Assembly (NCBI GenBank): GCA_964393615.1
Contig: CAYMUR010000036.1
Coordinates: 1 to 43,148 of the forward strand
DNA length: 43,148 bases
Reading direction: 5' to 3'
DNA from: CAYMUR01 sp964393615
GTDB taxonomy: Bacteria; Planctomycetota; Planctomycetia; Pirellulales; Pirellulaceae
Shown: positions 26,445-35,599 of the stretch, piece after piece
How positions within the stretch are numbered: position 1 is the stretch's first letter
How the letters are laid out: every line of letters begins with the position of its first letter
The notes under the pieces: model-generated
Databases searched by the model: none
What the model saw: only the letters and a program-made list of their open reading frames with translations
What the model was told of the DNA's origin: nothing
Program-made: the position numbers and the translations under genes

Positions 26445-26477
26445 ATGGCGACACCCGAAAAATGTCTCTTCTACTAG
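26445..26477 (+). other. Candidate 10-codon leader ORF overlapping the fhcC start
   Basis: ATG with GGGGA six nt upstream opens the short frame MATPEKCLFY and stops at 26475-26477. It overlaps the fhcC ATG (26462) in another frame. fhcC itself has no SD at normal distance, so translational coupling through this ORF is plausible. Chance occurrence is not excluded. Confidence 0.35.
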
Positions 26478-27283
26478 AATATATAGCACAAACAGACATC
26501 CCCGTCGAAGTAGAAGGCGTGGTTCCCAATGTATTGCAGCACATGTCGTTGGATGAAATTAAAGCCCATAAAATTTTTCATGGAAATCGTGAAATAGAAT
26601 TGGCCGAGATGTTCACTGTCCATGGTGATCCAACCGATGGTCAGCTGGAGTGGAAGGGCGATTTGACCGGTGTGCATTGGTTGGGGGCGAAAATGGTTTC
26701 CGGAACGATCATTGTGCACGGTAAGGCAGGACGCCATTTGGGAAGTGAAATGGTTGGGGGTACCATTGAAGTACTTGGCGACGCGGGTGATTGGGTCGGC
26801 GGTGAGATGTATGGAGGATTGATTCATGTGCGGGGCAGGGCAGGGCACCTTATCGGAGCGGCCTATCGTGGTAGTCGGCGTGGAATGACCGGTGGCACCA
26901 TTTTGATTGACGGGCACGTCGGGAATGAGATTGGGCACACAATGCGGCGCGGCCTGCTGGCAGTAGGTGGAGACGCTGGCGATCTGGTTGGCTTTAACAT
27001 GTTGGCGGGTACGATTTTGGTAATGGGGAATGCGGGCATACGTCACGGTGCTGGGATGCGACGCGGTACGATTGGATTTTTTGGGGATCAATCTCCCGAA
27101 TTGTTAGTGAGTTTTCGCTATGGGTGTCAGTACAATCCGCCGATGCTCCCTTTGATTCTTAACGAGTTACAAAGACTTGAATTTGACATACCGACAGCGT
27201 TGTACAAAACAGCCTACAAACTTTATCATGGCGACCTGATCGAAGGTGGGCGTGGCGAGATCATTCTACCTGTGGGGAATTAA
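26462..27283 (+). CDS. fhcC: Formylmethanofuran dehydrogenase / formyltransferase-hydrolase subunit C
   Basis: Subunit C of the Fwd/Fhc complex, which in methanogens reduces CO2 on methanofuran and in methylotrophs and planctomycetes helps convert formyl-tetrahydromethanopterin to formate. It has 273 residues. The start (MSLLLEYIAQTDIPVEVEG) resembles FwdC/FhcC N-termini. Residues about 65-220 are Gly-rich beta-helix repeats of the kind shared with the glutamate synthase C-terminal domain (GxxVGxxMxGGxIxVxGxAG). A longer frame from the TTG at 26432 is unlikely. No other fhc subunits are in the window. It sits between mobA and the moeA genes. Its leader has promoter, hairpin and leader-ORF features described separately. 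Confidence 0.88.
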   Translation: MSLLLEYIAQTDIPVEVEGVVPNVLQHMSLDEIKAHKIFHGNREIELAEMFTVHGDPTDGQLEWKGDLTGVHWLGAKMVSGTIIVHGKAGRHLGSEMVGGTIEVLGDAGDWVGGEMYGGLIHVRGRAGHLIGAAYRGSRRGMTGGTILIDGHVGNEIGHTMRRGLLAVGGDAGDLVGFNMLAGTILVMGNAGIRHGAGMRRGTIGFFGDQSPELLVSFRYGCQYNPPMLPLILNELQRLEFDIPTALYKTAYKLYHGDLIEGGRGEIILPVGN

Positions 27284-27601
27284 ACTCCTTGGCAAATAGG
27301 AAATATCGGACAGGACTTGGTCCGTGACAAACAGACTGGTGATTCGCGCGGTCTCAATTGCCATATCTTGGTGGGATTGTTGTGAAGTCATGTGTGCCCA
27401 AGAAAGCGTTCAGGCGGGTGACTTGCCTGAGGTCTTCACCGAACATTTTCCATTTCCAGAAGTGTTTCAGAAATACCAGGTGACATGCTATTGTCAATGT
27501 GGCCTGATGTTTGTTTAGTCGTGACAGAAAGTAGCAATTCGTTGTTGGTACAGGGACTTTATCCTGTTCACAATCGCGTTTTTCGTGTGTTTCTGTTTGT
27601 C
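27284..27601. other. Convergent intergenic region
   Basis: These 318 nt between fhcC and the MoeA-fusion gene show no credible gene. A 64-codon GTG-started ORF has no support. Only a weak 5-bp hairpin (27550-27567) was noticed. Confidence 0.4.
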
Positions 27602-29536
27602 CTAATCGTTGGGAGAAAATCCAATCTCTATCAGTGATTGACGTACGGTAGATGTGGTCAATAGTTTTTGAAAAGCGGCCACAGCGGGTCGATTCTTGCG
27701 TGATTTGGCAATGACGAAATCGTATTGTTCATTGGCGAGGGGCAGAAATCCCAGTTTTTGTTGTTCGGCAACAAATCGGATTGCCAAGCCCCAGTCTGCT
27801 CGTCCTTGAGCTACCGCGGCAGCCACTGCATTGTGGTTTCGTGCCTGAACGGCATATCCGGGGGGGCGTTGACCTGCTAGTTGCTGGTCAATCAGAATAC
27901 GAGTGCCACTTCCTTGATTTCTATTAACCATTACACAGTGGGGATCACGGGTGGCATCGGTAATGGCCTGGACTGCTTCTTTTTCCGTAAACCGTGCATC
28001 TTCTAGACGGAAAACAACTCCTTGTTGACGGCGATATCCGGAAATCAATTCCAGACCAGCTGACAAAAAGGGTGAGTTGTATGTGCCTGTTTCGGCATCC
28101 AGTAAGTGAATCCCAGCCAAATCACATTCTCCGCGGCGTGCTGCTTCTAAGCCGGCTGTTGACCCTACGGAGAGAAATTTTGTCCGAAAACCGATGTCTT
28201 GCAAATTCCCCAGCAGAAGATCGAGCCCTACGCAATGGCTACCAATGACAACCAAGTCAGCAATCCTTGTTTCTCTCCCTAAAAGTCGTACGGTAACGTC
28301 CGTGTCCGTAGGAATGATTTCCTGGTGGCGTCCGATGGTGACAAAACCGTCCGCTTGGCTGAATGTTGTCACAGAACCTGATCCTTTTCCCATCGGATAA
28401 GCAGCCAGCGAGGATTGGTTTGGTTTGTCGGGGTCGCGTTGTACAAGACCTACCAGCATGTATTCAGTACGTCCGATTTCTGAATTAATTTTGACTGCCA
28501 TACGAGCGGTCACCATGCCGGGTTCCTCGTCTGAGCGGCCTGCCAGCTGACGGATCACCGGGGCCACAAATTCATGAAAGGTGAATATTGCTGACGTGGG
28601 GAATCCAGGCAGAATGACGACTGGTTTGCCGTTTTGAGCAGCTAAACAAATTGGTTTGCCAGGTTTGAGTGCCACACCGTGTACAACGATACCAGGTTGG
28701 TCCAGTTGTTGGACAACCCGATAGGAGATGTCACCGGCACCTTTGCTTGTTCCGCCTGAAAGTAGTATCACATCACAGCTGTCGATGGCTTCCCGGACCT
28801 TGATTGCCAACTGGTCTTCGTCGTCACAAACGATACCCAATTCGACCGGTTGGCCACCTTGTTCGCGGACTGCATCCGCGAGGATCCGTGCATTTGAATC
28901 GAAGATATATCCAGGTTGCATTTTGTCACCGGGCGCGATGATCTCATCACCGGTCGATAGGATTGCCACGCGGGGCCGACGCCACACGACAATTTGATCA
29001 ACGCCAATTGCTGCCAGTACGCCGGTCTCACGACTGGTCATTAATTCACCTCGTCGCAACACGGTTTCTCCAGCCGAAATGTCAGTTCCGGCATAACTGA
29101 CGCCAAATCCCGATGTGACTGCCTTGCGGATGATTAGCATCTTTTCGTTGATGTCAACGTGTTCGACCATCACGATGGCATCGGCGCCGCGAGGCAGCAT
29201 GCCTCCGGTTGCAATCGCAGCTGCCAGTCCAGATACGATTTCAACCGATGGTACAACCGCTGTGGCGATCACTTCTTCTGCAAGCTGCAAGTGACGTGGG
29301 TCTTCTTCACGGGCTCCAAATGTGTCGGATGCACGGACCGCGAATCCATCATAGTTGGAACGATCGAACGATGGTACGTCTACACGGGCGATCACGTCAG
29401 TGGCCAGTACACGTCCCAATGCCTCTACCAGTGGAATGGTTTCCTCCTTCAAGGCTTCCAAATCTAGAGCCTTGCGAAAACGGTCTTCCGCTTCCTGGCG
29501 ATCGATGACATCGAGAAATTGTTCCTGAGTAACCAT
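27602..29536 (-). CDS. MoeA fused to a periplasmic-binding-protein-like domain
   Basis: A 644-residue fusion. Residues 1 to about 413 are MoeA, the enzyme that inserts molybdate (or tungstate) into adenylylated molybdopterin. They contain DVPSFDRSNYDGFAVR near 56-71, the MoCF motif LSGGTSKGAGD, and PGFPTSA. From about 427 to the end is a PBP-like domain related to LysR-substrate or TupA-type binding domains, with VGSTAGLEAARRGECDLAG and RNQGSGTR. This arrangement is known from archaea and some bacteria, where the extra domain may sense or bring the oxyanion. It has no signal peptide, so the domain works in the cytoplasm. The gene lies 51 nt after a second, stand-alone moeA, probably in one operon. 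Confidence 0.9.
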   Translation of the reverse strand: MVTQEQFLDVIDRQEAEDRFRKALDLEALKEETIPLVEALGRVLATDVIARVDVPSFDRSNYDGFAVRASDTFGAREEDPRHLQLAEEVIATAVVPSVEIVSGLAAAIATGGMLPRGADAIVMVEHVDINEKMLIIRKAVTSGFGVSYAGTDISAGETVLRRGELMTSRETGVLAAIGVDQIVVWRRPRVAILSTGDEIIAPGDKMQPGYIFDSNARILADAVREQGGQPVELGIVCDDEDQLAIKVREAIDSCDVILLSGGTSKGAGDISYRVVQQLDQPGIVVHGVALKPGKPICLAAQNGKPVVILPGFPTSAIFTFHEFVAPVIRQLAGRSDEEPGMVTARMAVKINSEIGRTEYMLVGLVQRDPDKPNQSSLAAYPMGKGSGSVTTFSQADGFVTIGRHQEIIPTDTDVTVRLLGRETRIADLVVIGSHCVGLDLLLGNLQDIGFRTKFLSVGSTAGLEAARRGECDLAGIHLLDAETGTYNSPFLSAGLELISGYRRQQGVVFRLEDARFTEKEAVQAITDATRDPHCVMVNRNQGSGTRILIDQQLAGQRPPGYAVQARNHNAVAAAVAQGRADWGLAIRFVAEQQKLGFLPLANEQYDFVIAKSRKNRPAVAAFQKLLTTSTVRQSLIEIGFSPND

Positions 29537-29587
29537 GGCGAATGTGTAGTTGGATAGTGTGACTAAAAAGAAAAGATGATGATGAAG

Positions 29588-30841
29588 TCAAGGTTCATAG
29601 AGCCATGTTTTCACAAGTGATCCTTCCGCGTACCCTTCACTATTACTGGGGACGATTACAAAACCGTCGGCACGAGTTGTGGAACTTAATACGGAAGCCC
29701 CACTGATTGCTATCGGTTCGACTTGATCTTTGATGAGACGTACACGCGCATAGTCCACTCGGCCGATCGTCGACACGAGTTTACGACGTAGTGTCCGTTG
29801 TACGTACCGATACGGCCAATCTCGATTTTTTCCACCAAGTGCACGGATTGCCCGACCGGCAAAGAAGTCGTAGGCACATAAACAGGAAACGGGATTTCCC
29901 GGCAGCAAAAAGACTAATCTGTGTTCCAACTGGCCCATGCCAGTTGGGCTACTAGGCCGAATGGCGATACCATGGAACTGAATTTTACCCTCGCTGGCCA
30001 GTAGCAAGGGGGCATGATCTTCTTGCCCGACACTGGAACCGCCGGATACCAATACGATGTCCACGTTTTCCTTCATGGCAGCCAGAATAGCCTCTGGCTG
30101 ATCTGGGACAATACCTGGATTAACAGGGAGCCCACCATCCCGCGCGCAGAGAGCATGTAGCATGGGGCCATTAGCATCTGTAATTTGGTAACCAGAAGGA
30201 GTTGTTCCGGCCGGCAATAATTCATCCCCAGTGACCACAATCCGTACTTTAGGTTGTCGGTAAACGGGAACTTCCGCAATTCCGACTGATGACAGAACGC
30301 CGATATCCTGTGGCCGCAAACGACGTGGTGCGGAGAGGATAACATCGTCTTGTGCGATGTCTTCGCCTACCTGCCCCACGTTCTTTCCAGGAGAAACTTC
30401 ACCCTGGATCCAGATAGAATCGCCGTCCACTTCGGTTAACTCTGCCGGTAATACCGCATCTGCTCCCGTTGGAAGCGGTGCACCGGTCATAATGCGAGCG
30501 GTGGTGTTGTGAGCGATCGTACATTGTGCTGGTTGGCCAGGTAGAGATTGATCGATCACTGACAACTGGATGCGATGATAGGGAGCCGCGCCAAGGGTGT
30601 GTTCTGCGAGAACGGCATATCCATCCATCATCGAACGCTCGAATCCGGGTACGTTACAACGAGCTACCATGTCCTCGGCCAGTACACGCCCTGATGCTTC
30701 CGAAATGGATATTACTTCAGGAGTCAGTGGAGAGATTGTTTTATCAAGCCAAGTGAGAACTTCGTCTACCGTGGAGCGTTGAGAAAAGCCCCGCATCCGT
30801 ACATCTGCGGCAGGGTTGTGTTCAGGTAATGGCTGCGGCAT
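29588..30841 (-). CDS. moeA: Molybdopterin molybdenumtransferase MoeA
   Basis: Stand-alone MoeA, 417 residues, the usual length of about 400. NVPGFERSMMDGYAV (about 64-78) is the conserved domain III/I string. TGAPLPTGADAV and the MoCF motif VSGGSSVGQEDH are intact, as is LPGNPVS, the end of the active site. It should insert molybdenum or tungsten into molybdopterin-AMP. The second copy immediately downstream carries an extra binding domain, so the two may divide work by metal or by target enzyme; this is inference from archaea with paired MoeA. The start at 30841 gives a normal N-terminus. Downstream spacing of 51 nt supports co-transcription. Confidence 0.92.
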   Translation of the reverse strand: MPQPLPEHNPAADVRMRGFSQRSTVDEVLTWLDKTISPLTPEVISISEASGRVLAEDMVARCNVPGFERSMMDGYAVLAEHTLGAAPYHRIQLSVIDQSLPGQPAQCTIAHNTTARIMTGAPLPTGADAVLPAELTEVDGDSIWIQGEVSPGKNVGQVGEDIAQDDVILSAPRRLRPQDIGVLSSVGIAEVPVYRQPKVRIVVTGDELLPAGTTPSGYQITDANGPMLHALCARDGGLPVNPGIVPDQPEAILAAMKENVDIVLVSGGSSVGQEDHAPLLLASEGKIQFHGIAIRPSSPTGMGQLEHRLVFLLPGNPVSCLCAYDFFAGRAIRALGGKNRDWPYRYVQRTLRRKLVSTIGRVDYARVRLIKDQVEPIAISGASVLSSTTRADGFVIVPSNSEGYAEGSLVKTWLYEP

Positions 30842-31310
30842 ATGAGAAAAATCCCAACGAAGTAGTCTATCAGAAAACGAGCTGTTCCTGTCCTCACAAT
30901 TTCAAACAAACCGTTGGCTGACGACGTCGAAGTGCATCAATGGTTTTGCCAATAAGCGATTAAAGCCATTGTAACCGTTTGCCAAAGAAGTCGCACGTGG
31001 TTATCCATGACATGAAAATACACATCTGGGTAGATATTATTTGATTTATAACGGCTGGACCTAGCCTGGAAGAGGGGAACAACAAGTCGAATAGTATTTC
31101 TATCGCGGTAACGGATTGTGTGAATAAAACAGCGTTTTTCTCCGCGAGTTGGGATGCCTGCCGGGCTTTAGCCGGCGATGGGATTTTGGCGGGAAGTAAG
31201 GTCTTTTGTAGGACTCTCCAGAGCGTCGACACCTCCGGGTAGCAATTTGAAGTTTTTTGGGCGTGCCTGTTGTTCGAGATAGGATTTACTGGAACGGGTC
31301 AATGTTTTAG
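30842..31310. other. Intergenic region with one GC-rich hairpin
   Basis: These 469 nt between moeA and glgP have no supported gene; a 90-codon minus-strand ORF (30960-31232) has no recognisable content. GCCGG (31160-31164) and CCGGC (31172-31176) form a hairpin with a 7-nt loop. Confidence 0.4.
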
Positions 31311-33512
31311 TTACTTCAAATTCATGTCACAACTTAAACCACCAGCCGCTGGCACATAGCACGTCCGTGTGTAATCCATGACCATGCGATGTGCGCTAAA
31401 TCGCCATGCCAGAGTACTGATCGAATTCATCATCATTTGAATCCAACGTTGAGGTAGGCCATCGATGTCACGATCGTAATACAAAGGTATGACGGTTTGT
31501 TCCAAAATATGGTAAAGGTGTTCAGCATCACGTTCATCACTAATGGCAGCGTCGACATGTTGCGTCCCTTTGCCGATCGCAAAACCGTTTCGGCCGTTGT
31601 ATGCTTCAGCCCACCAGCCGTCTAAAACTGACATATTCAAACCGCCGTTCAAGACGACTTTCTGGCCGCTTGTTCCAGAAGCTTCCAGAGGACGGCGGGG
31701 ATTGTTCAGCCAGACGTCGACGCCCTGTACCAGGTGACGACCTACATTGATATCGTAATCTTCAACAAAGACAATGCGGCTAGCAAATCGTTTGTCAAGA
31801 CGAAGATTGGCAATGTCTTTGATTAGTTGCTTGCCGGGTTCGTCTTTGGGGTGTGCCTTGCCGGCAAAAATCAATTGGATTGGTCGATGAGCCTTATTGA
31901 GTAACTGGTCCAAACGGTCGAGGTCGCTGAGTAGTAGTCCGGCGCGTTTATAGGTGGCAAATCGGCGGGCGAAACCAACGGTCAGGATATTGGGATCCAG
32001 CACGTTACGTGCCGATTCGACCAACTGTTCATTTTCACCGCGGCGGCGACATTGACGACTTATTCGACGACGAACAAATCCAATCAATAAGTTTTTTAAT
32101 GCCGTGTGTGTTTCCCATAGTTCTCCGCGATCGACCCGGTAAATGTTTTGCCAGACTTCTGGTTCTCCCATACGGTTTGACCAATCAGCAACAAAATTTC
32201 GGTCGTACAGGTTTTGCATCTGCCAAGCAAGCCAACTTGGCACATGTACTCCATTGGTAATGTGACCGATTGGGATTTCTTCTTCGACCCGCCAGGGCCA
32301 TAGATGAGCCCACATACGGCGTGTGACGTGACCGTGTAGTGCGCTGACTGCATTAGCCCGTCGAGACAGTTTGAGTCCTAGCACGGTCATTGTGAAAAGC
32401 TCATTTTCATTTTGAGGTTCCACGCGCCCCAATCCCATCAACTGCTCGTAAGAGATGCCGAGTGTGTCACGTAGCGGTCCTAAATGCTCTTCGATCAAGG
32501 AACCGTCAAAGCGATCATGTCCGGCGGGAACCGGTGTATGTGTCGTGAAAACCGTATGCTGGGCAATTAACTGTACCGTTTCGTCAAAACTCATACCGTC
32601 TTCTAACATCCGTTCACGGATAACTTCTAAAGGCGCAAATGCGCTGTGTCCCTCGTTCAAGTGATACACGCCTGGAGTGATCCCTAGTGTTTTAAGTGCT
32701 CTCACCCCTCCCACGCCCAGGACCAATTCCTGGCGAATGCGTGTCCGTTCGTCGCCACCGTACAACTGATTGGTCAATTCTCGATCTTTGGGACGATTTT
32801 CTTCCACGTCACAATCCAGTAAATACAGATTCACGCGGCCCACGCGCATCAGCCAGACCTTGGCATGAAGCGGTCCGTCACGGGTCTCAATCTGAACGGC
32901 TACCGATTGGCCGTCCAAAGAAACTGCAGGTTCCATCGGTAAGTTTTTGAAATTAGTCGACAAATACTGTTCCTGTTGATATCCGTTTTTGTCGAGCTGC
33001 TGTTTGAAATATGCTTGGCTGTAGTACAATCCAACTGCGACCAGCGGTACACCTAAGCCACTTGCACTTTTGATGTGGTCACCTGAAAGTACTCCCAAAC
33101 CTCCGGAATAAATCGGCACTGATTCGTGGATACCAAATTCTGCCGAAAAATAGGCCACGGGCATTGCACCTAGTACACCGGCGTGGGTTTTGCCCCACGT
33201 TTGTGTCTCGTCCGACAAGTATTCTTTAAGTTGACGGTATGCGAGGTGAATACGGCTGAATAACACCATTTCCGACGCCCGCGCCTCCAAGCGGTCTGGT
33301 GTCAATTCTTGTAGCAATGCGATCGGATTGTGATCGAGTTGGCGCCAGCGGATTGGATCCAGGTCACGGAATAGATTGGTCACTTCTGGATGCCAGCTCC
33401 ACCATAGGTTTCGTGCCAGGGCTTGGCATTTTTCATACAGGGAATTAGCCGAATTATCAGTTAAAATAGGCACTTGGGGTGAATTTCGTGTTAATATTTC
33501 AGCTTGACTCAT
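31311..33512 (-). CDS. glgP: Alpha-glucan (glycogen) phosphorylase
   Basis: GT35 phosphorylase that releases glucose-1-phosphate from glycogen or other alpha-1,4-glucans using pyridoxal phosphate. The N-terminus with ARNLWWSWHPEVTNLF is the DUF3417 type seen in the short bacterial/archaeal branch. SGTSGQKVVLNG holds the PLP lysine (about Lys618 of 733). HLNEGHSAF and TTHTPVPAGHDRF are typical active-site strings. The ATG at 33512 is preceded by GGAG at about 11 nt, whereas a longer frame to 33587 would add 25 unrelated residues. It is divergent from cysC. No other glycogen gene is in the window. Confidence 0.93.
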   Translation of the reverse strand: MSQAEILTRNSPQVPILTDNSANSLYEKCQALARNLWWSWHPEVTNLFRDLDPIRWRQLDHNPIALLQELTPDRLEARASEMVLFSRIHLAYRQLKEYLSDETQTWGKTHAGVLGAMPVAYFSAEFGIHESVPIYSGGLGVLSGDHIKSASGLGVPLVAVGLYYSQAYFKQQLDKNGYQQEQYLSTNFKNLPMEPAVSLDGQSVAVQIETRDGPLHAKVWLMRVGRVNLYLLDCDVEENRPKDRELTNQLYGGDERTRIRQELVLGVGGVRALKTLGITPGVYHLNEGHSAFAPLEVIRERMLEDGMSFDETVQLIAQHTVFTTHTPVPAGHDRFDGSLIEEHLGPLRDTLGISYEQLMGLGRVEPQNENELFTMTVLGLKLSRRANAVSALHGHVTRRMWAHLWPWRVEEEIPIGHITNGVHVPSWLAWQMQNLYDRNFVADWSNRMGEPEVWQNIYRVDRGELWETHTALKNLLIGFVRRRISRQCRRRGENEQLVESARNVLDPNILTVGFARRFATYKRAGLLLSDLDRLDQLLNKAHRPIQLIFAGKAHPKDEPGKQLIKDIANLRLDKRFASRIVFVEDYDINVGRHLVQGVDVWLNNPRRPLEASGTSGQKVVLNGGLNMSVLDGWWAEAYNGRNGFAIGKGTQHVDAAISDERDAEHLYHILEQTVIPLYYDRDIDGLPQRWIQMMMNSISTLAWRFSAHRMVMDYTRTCYVPAAGGLSCDMNLK

Positions 33513-33935
33513 AAAACCATTTCTCCGCGATTCACAACCGTCAGGTCGATGGGACCGTGTTCCAAAGCAGGTAGGAGGGTTTGCCAATTGGTCGTGGCAT
33601 CGCTAGTAGTTGGAAAACCCTTTCTACTTGCTTTCGCCATGCTTGCCCCTGGCCGTTTACCCGAATTCAACAATCGGCGAATTATATCTAGTCGATCAAC
33701 CCCACGCGAGACCGTTGTAACAGGTGAAGTTGAACAGTGCTTCTTTCCTAAACTGCCAAAGAATGGGTGCCTCCCGATTGCGTTGATTCAGCTATAATCA
33801 TAAGAAGGGGTTTGAAGGTGTGGTTGTAGCCACTACGACTTCTTGCTGAGACACCCGTCACTGCAATCAATATGAAATATCTTGGTGATGTTAAAACGTT
33901 TTCTGGCCAGTAAATAGTTCTTTTACGGGGTTCTG
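33513..33935. other. Divergent intergenic region between glgP and cysC
   Basis: This 423-nt gap has no gene. TATAAT at 33793-33798 on the + strand is a perfect -10 hexamer, but no matching -35 lies at normal spacing. A start there would give cysC a leader of about 130 nt. Confidence 0.4.
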
Positions 33936-34619
33936 ATGAATCAAGATGTCCATGTGTCCTGGCATTCACCTAGTGTGAGTCGTCAAGAACGCGAAGCACT
34001 TAACGGGCACCAAGGCTGTGTCGTTTGGTTTACGGGGCTTAGTGGAAGTGGCAAAAGTACCGTTGCCAACCTCGTGGATCGCTGTCTTTACGAGATGAAT
34101 GTTCATTGTATGCTGCTAGACGGTGATAATGTCCGGCATGGCCTGAATGCCAGTCCCGCCATGCTTGCTGAGCGACACCATGAGGATTTTTCCAAGCGAT
34201 TTGGGTTAAGTTTTGGGCCTCAAGATCGTGAAGAAAACATACGTCGTGTCGGTGCAGTTGCCGAGTTATTCTGCACAGCTGGCATTGTCACCTTGACTGC
34301 CTTTGTCAGTCCCTACCGTAGTGATCGAGATGCTGTCAGGAAACAGGTTGAGCAGGCAGGCCAGCCTGGCGATTTTCTGGAAGTTTTTGTCGATACGCCC
34401 CTTGCTGTCTGTGAGGCGCGTGATCCGAAAGGTTTGTACAAAAAAGCCCGTAAAGGTGAGATTTCTCATTTCACAGGCATCAATGATCCGTACGAGCCTC
34501 CTATTCATCCGGAACTGGTACTAAAAGCTGACCGCCAAACTCCCGAGGAACTGGTACTTCAGGTAGTTGGTATGTTGGAAAGGAAAGGGAAAATACAGAA
34601 AGGAAGGGCGGACTGCTAG
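33936..34619 (+). CDS. cysC: Adenylylsulfate (APS) kinase
   Basis: Phosphorylates APS to PAPS in sulfate activation. It has 227 residues. Walker A is GLSGSGKST (34-42), and LDGDNVRHGLN (61-71) and FVSPYRSDRD are diagnostic of APS kinases. IKGLYKKA-type and PEELVLQVV strings complete the C-terminus. No ATP sulfurylase (CysN/CysD or Sat) is adjacent. It may supply PAPS for sulfotransferases, which planctomycetes that handle sulfated polysaccharides often have, or serve assimilation. The start ATG at 33936 has GGGG five nt upstream. The neighbours on both sides are unrelated, so it is probably a single-gene transcript. Confidence 0.93.
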   Translation: MNQDVHVSWHSPSVSRQEREALNGHQGCVVWFTGLSGSGKSTVANLVDRCLYEMNVHCMLLDGDNVRHGLNASPAMLAERHHEDFSKRFGLSFGPQDREENIRRVGAVAELFCTAGIVTLTAFVSPYRSDRDAVRKQVEQAGQPGDFLEVFVDTPLAVCEARDPKGLYKKARKGEISHFTGINDPYEPPIHPELVLKADRQTPEELVLQVVGMLERKGKIQKGRADC

Positions 34620-35113
34620 CACTCATTGATGGGAGGTATTTGCTGCCAGACTCCATGGTCTTTTCAGTGGATTCAATCGGCCACCGCAGCTGGTGAAATG
34701 TGTTGGAAATATTTCTGATCATTTAAAAAAATAGCGGTTTCACCAGTCAATTGAGCTTCAATGTGATGCTGCGATCTGGCATATTGCTTGTGCAGCCGGT
34801 TGTGAATGGTAGCGAGCTTGTTTGTCTGAATTTCGACAGGCTGTTATTGGTTCATGACAACATTAAATGTATAGTACTTTTTCTAGACGGTTCTAAGAAG
34901 ATTGACAGGCTATTCGCGAGTCAAAGCTGGCAGAAACCGGGTTCGGCCGTGGACGAGTGGGAACCATATCTTGAGTAAAAAAGATACTGTCTAAGAAGCC
35001 GTGTTGACATTACAATGTGGTGATTCGTACATTGAAATATATTGTGATTGGTGCTAGCGATTTCTTTTTTGCATGCTATTTTCAGGAGTAAATTCCCAGG
35101 ACGGGAAAGGCAG
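34620..35113. other. Intergenic region without recognisable gene
   Basis: These 494 nt between cysC and the BON-domain gene hold no supported gene. A 75-codon ORF at 34751-34978 starts with TTG and has neither SD nor known motif. Confidence 0.4.
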
Positions 35114-35338
35114 ATGCCAGCTTCGACTTTTGCTACCGGTGTTGAACAACTAGCGCGATCCGCCTTGGCGTCGAGTCCTATCTACGCTTTGCGTTACCTG
35201 CAGGTAGAGCGATACGATAATTCGTTGCTGATTTCCGGTCAGGTTGACTCTTTCTATCATAAACAGTTAGCACAAGAAGTTGTTCGTGCAGTTGCCAAAG
35301 ACGTTCGCGTTGTCAATTCAATTGATGTTGATACGTAA
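35114..35338 (+). CDS. BON-domain protein
   Basis: Small protein of 74 residues consisting of little more than one BON domain (about 10-73). It shows the typical alternation with the central hydrophobic-Gly string SLLISGQVDSF and the ending VRVVNSIDV. BON domains (OsmY family) bind phospholipid membranes or sense osmotic stress. No signal peptide is seen with the chosen ATG at 35114, which has GGGAAAGG just upstream. A longer frame from 35048 has a hydrophobic start but no SD. With no export signal it is probably cytoplasmic, though the longer form could be exported. Followed by a 14-bp repeat array. Confidence 0.75.
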   Translation: MPASTFATGVEQLARSALASSPIYALRYLQVERYDNSLLISGQVDSFYHKQLAQEVVRAVAKDVRVVNSIDVDT

Positions 35339-35373
35339 ATGAAGCAGTGGGTAACGAAGCGGTTGCACAAACC

Positions 35374-35426
35374 CATTAGGCTGCACTCATTAGGCTGCAC
35401 TCATTAGGCTGCACTCATTAGGCTGC
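35374..35426. repeat. 14-bp tandem repeat array (3.8 copies)
   Basis: CATTAGGCTGCACT is repeated exactly three times (35374-35387, 35388-35401, 35402-35415), followed by an 11-bp partial copy to 35426. It lies between the convergent BON and heptosyltransferase genes. Confidence 0.95.
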
Positions 35427-35599
35427 GTTGTTCAGGCCGGAATGGGATAGATTGAATACGTCTAGGTTTGGTTAGCATTTCCAGCAATTGGTTTTCACTG
35501 CCAATGCACGAATAGATCGTTGTTCATTGGAAGGCAACGACAAAAGTAATAGGTTCGTCGCATCTAGTGACTCGAGCCTGACAGAATTTGAGGTCGATC

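Noticed and set aside
26474..27091. 205-codon ORF antisense to fhcC
   Set aside because: Shadow of the Gly-rich repeats of fhcC; its His/Thr/Asn-rich composition is explained by the complementary strand.
27324..27518. 64-codon GTG-started ORF after fhcC
   Set aside because: No SD and no known motif; the CxC pair near its end is not enough for a zinc-ribbon call.
30960..31232. 90-codon minus-strand ORF upstream of glgP's stop region
   Set aside because: Overlaps a GC-rich hairpin, no SD, and a composition unlike the neighbouring proteins.
34751..34978. 75-codon ORF between cysC and the BON gene
   Set aside because: TTG start without ribosome-binding site and no similarity I recognise.
35374..35426. 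CRISPR array
   Set aside because: Units are 14 bp and directly adjacent with no spacers, and no cas genes are in the window.
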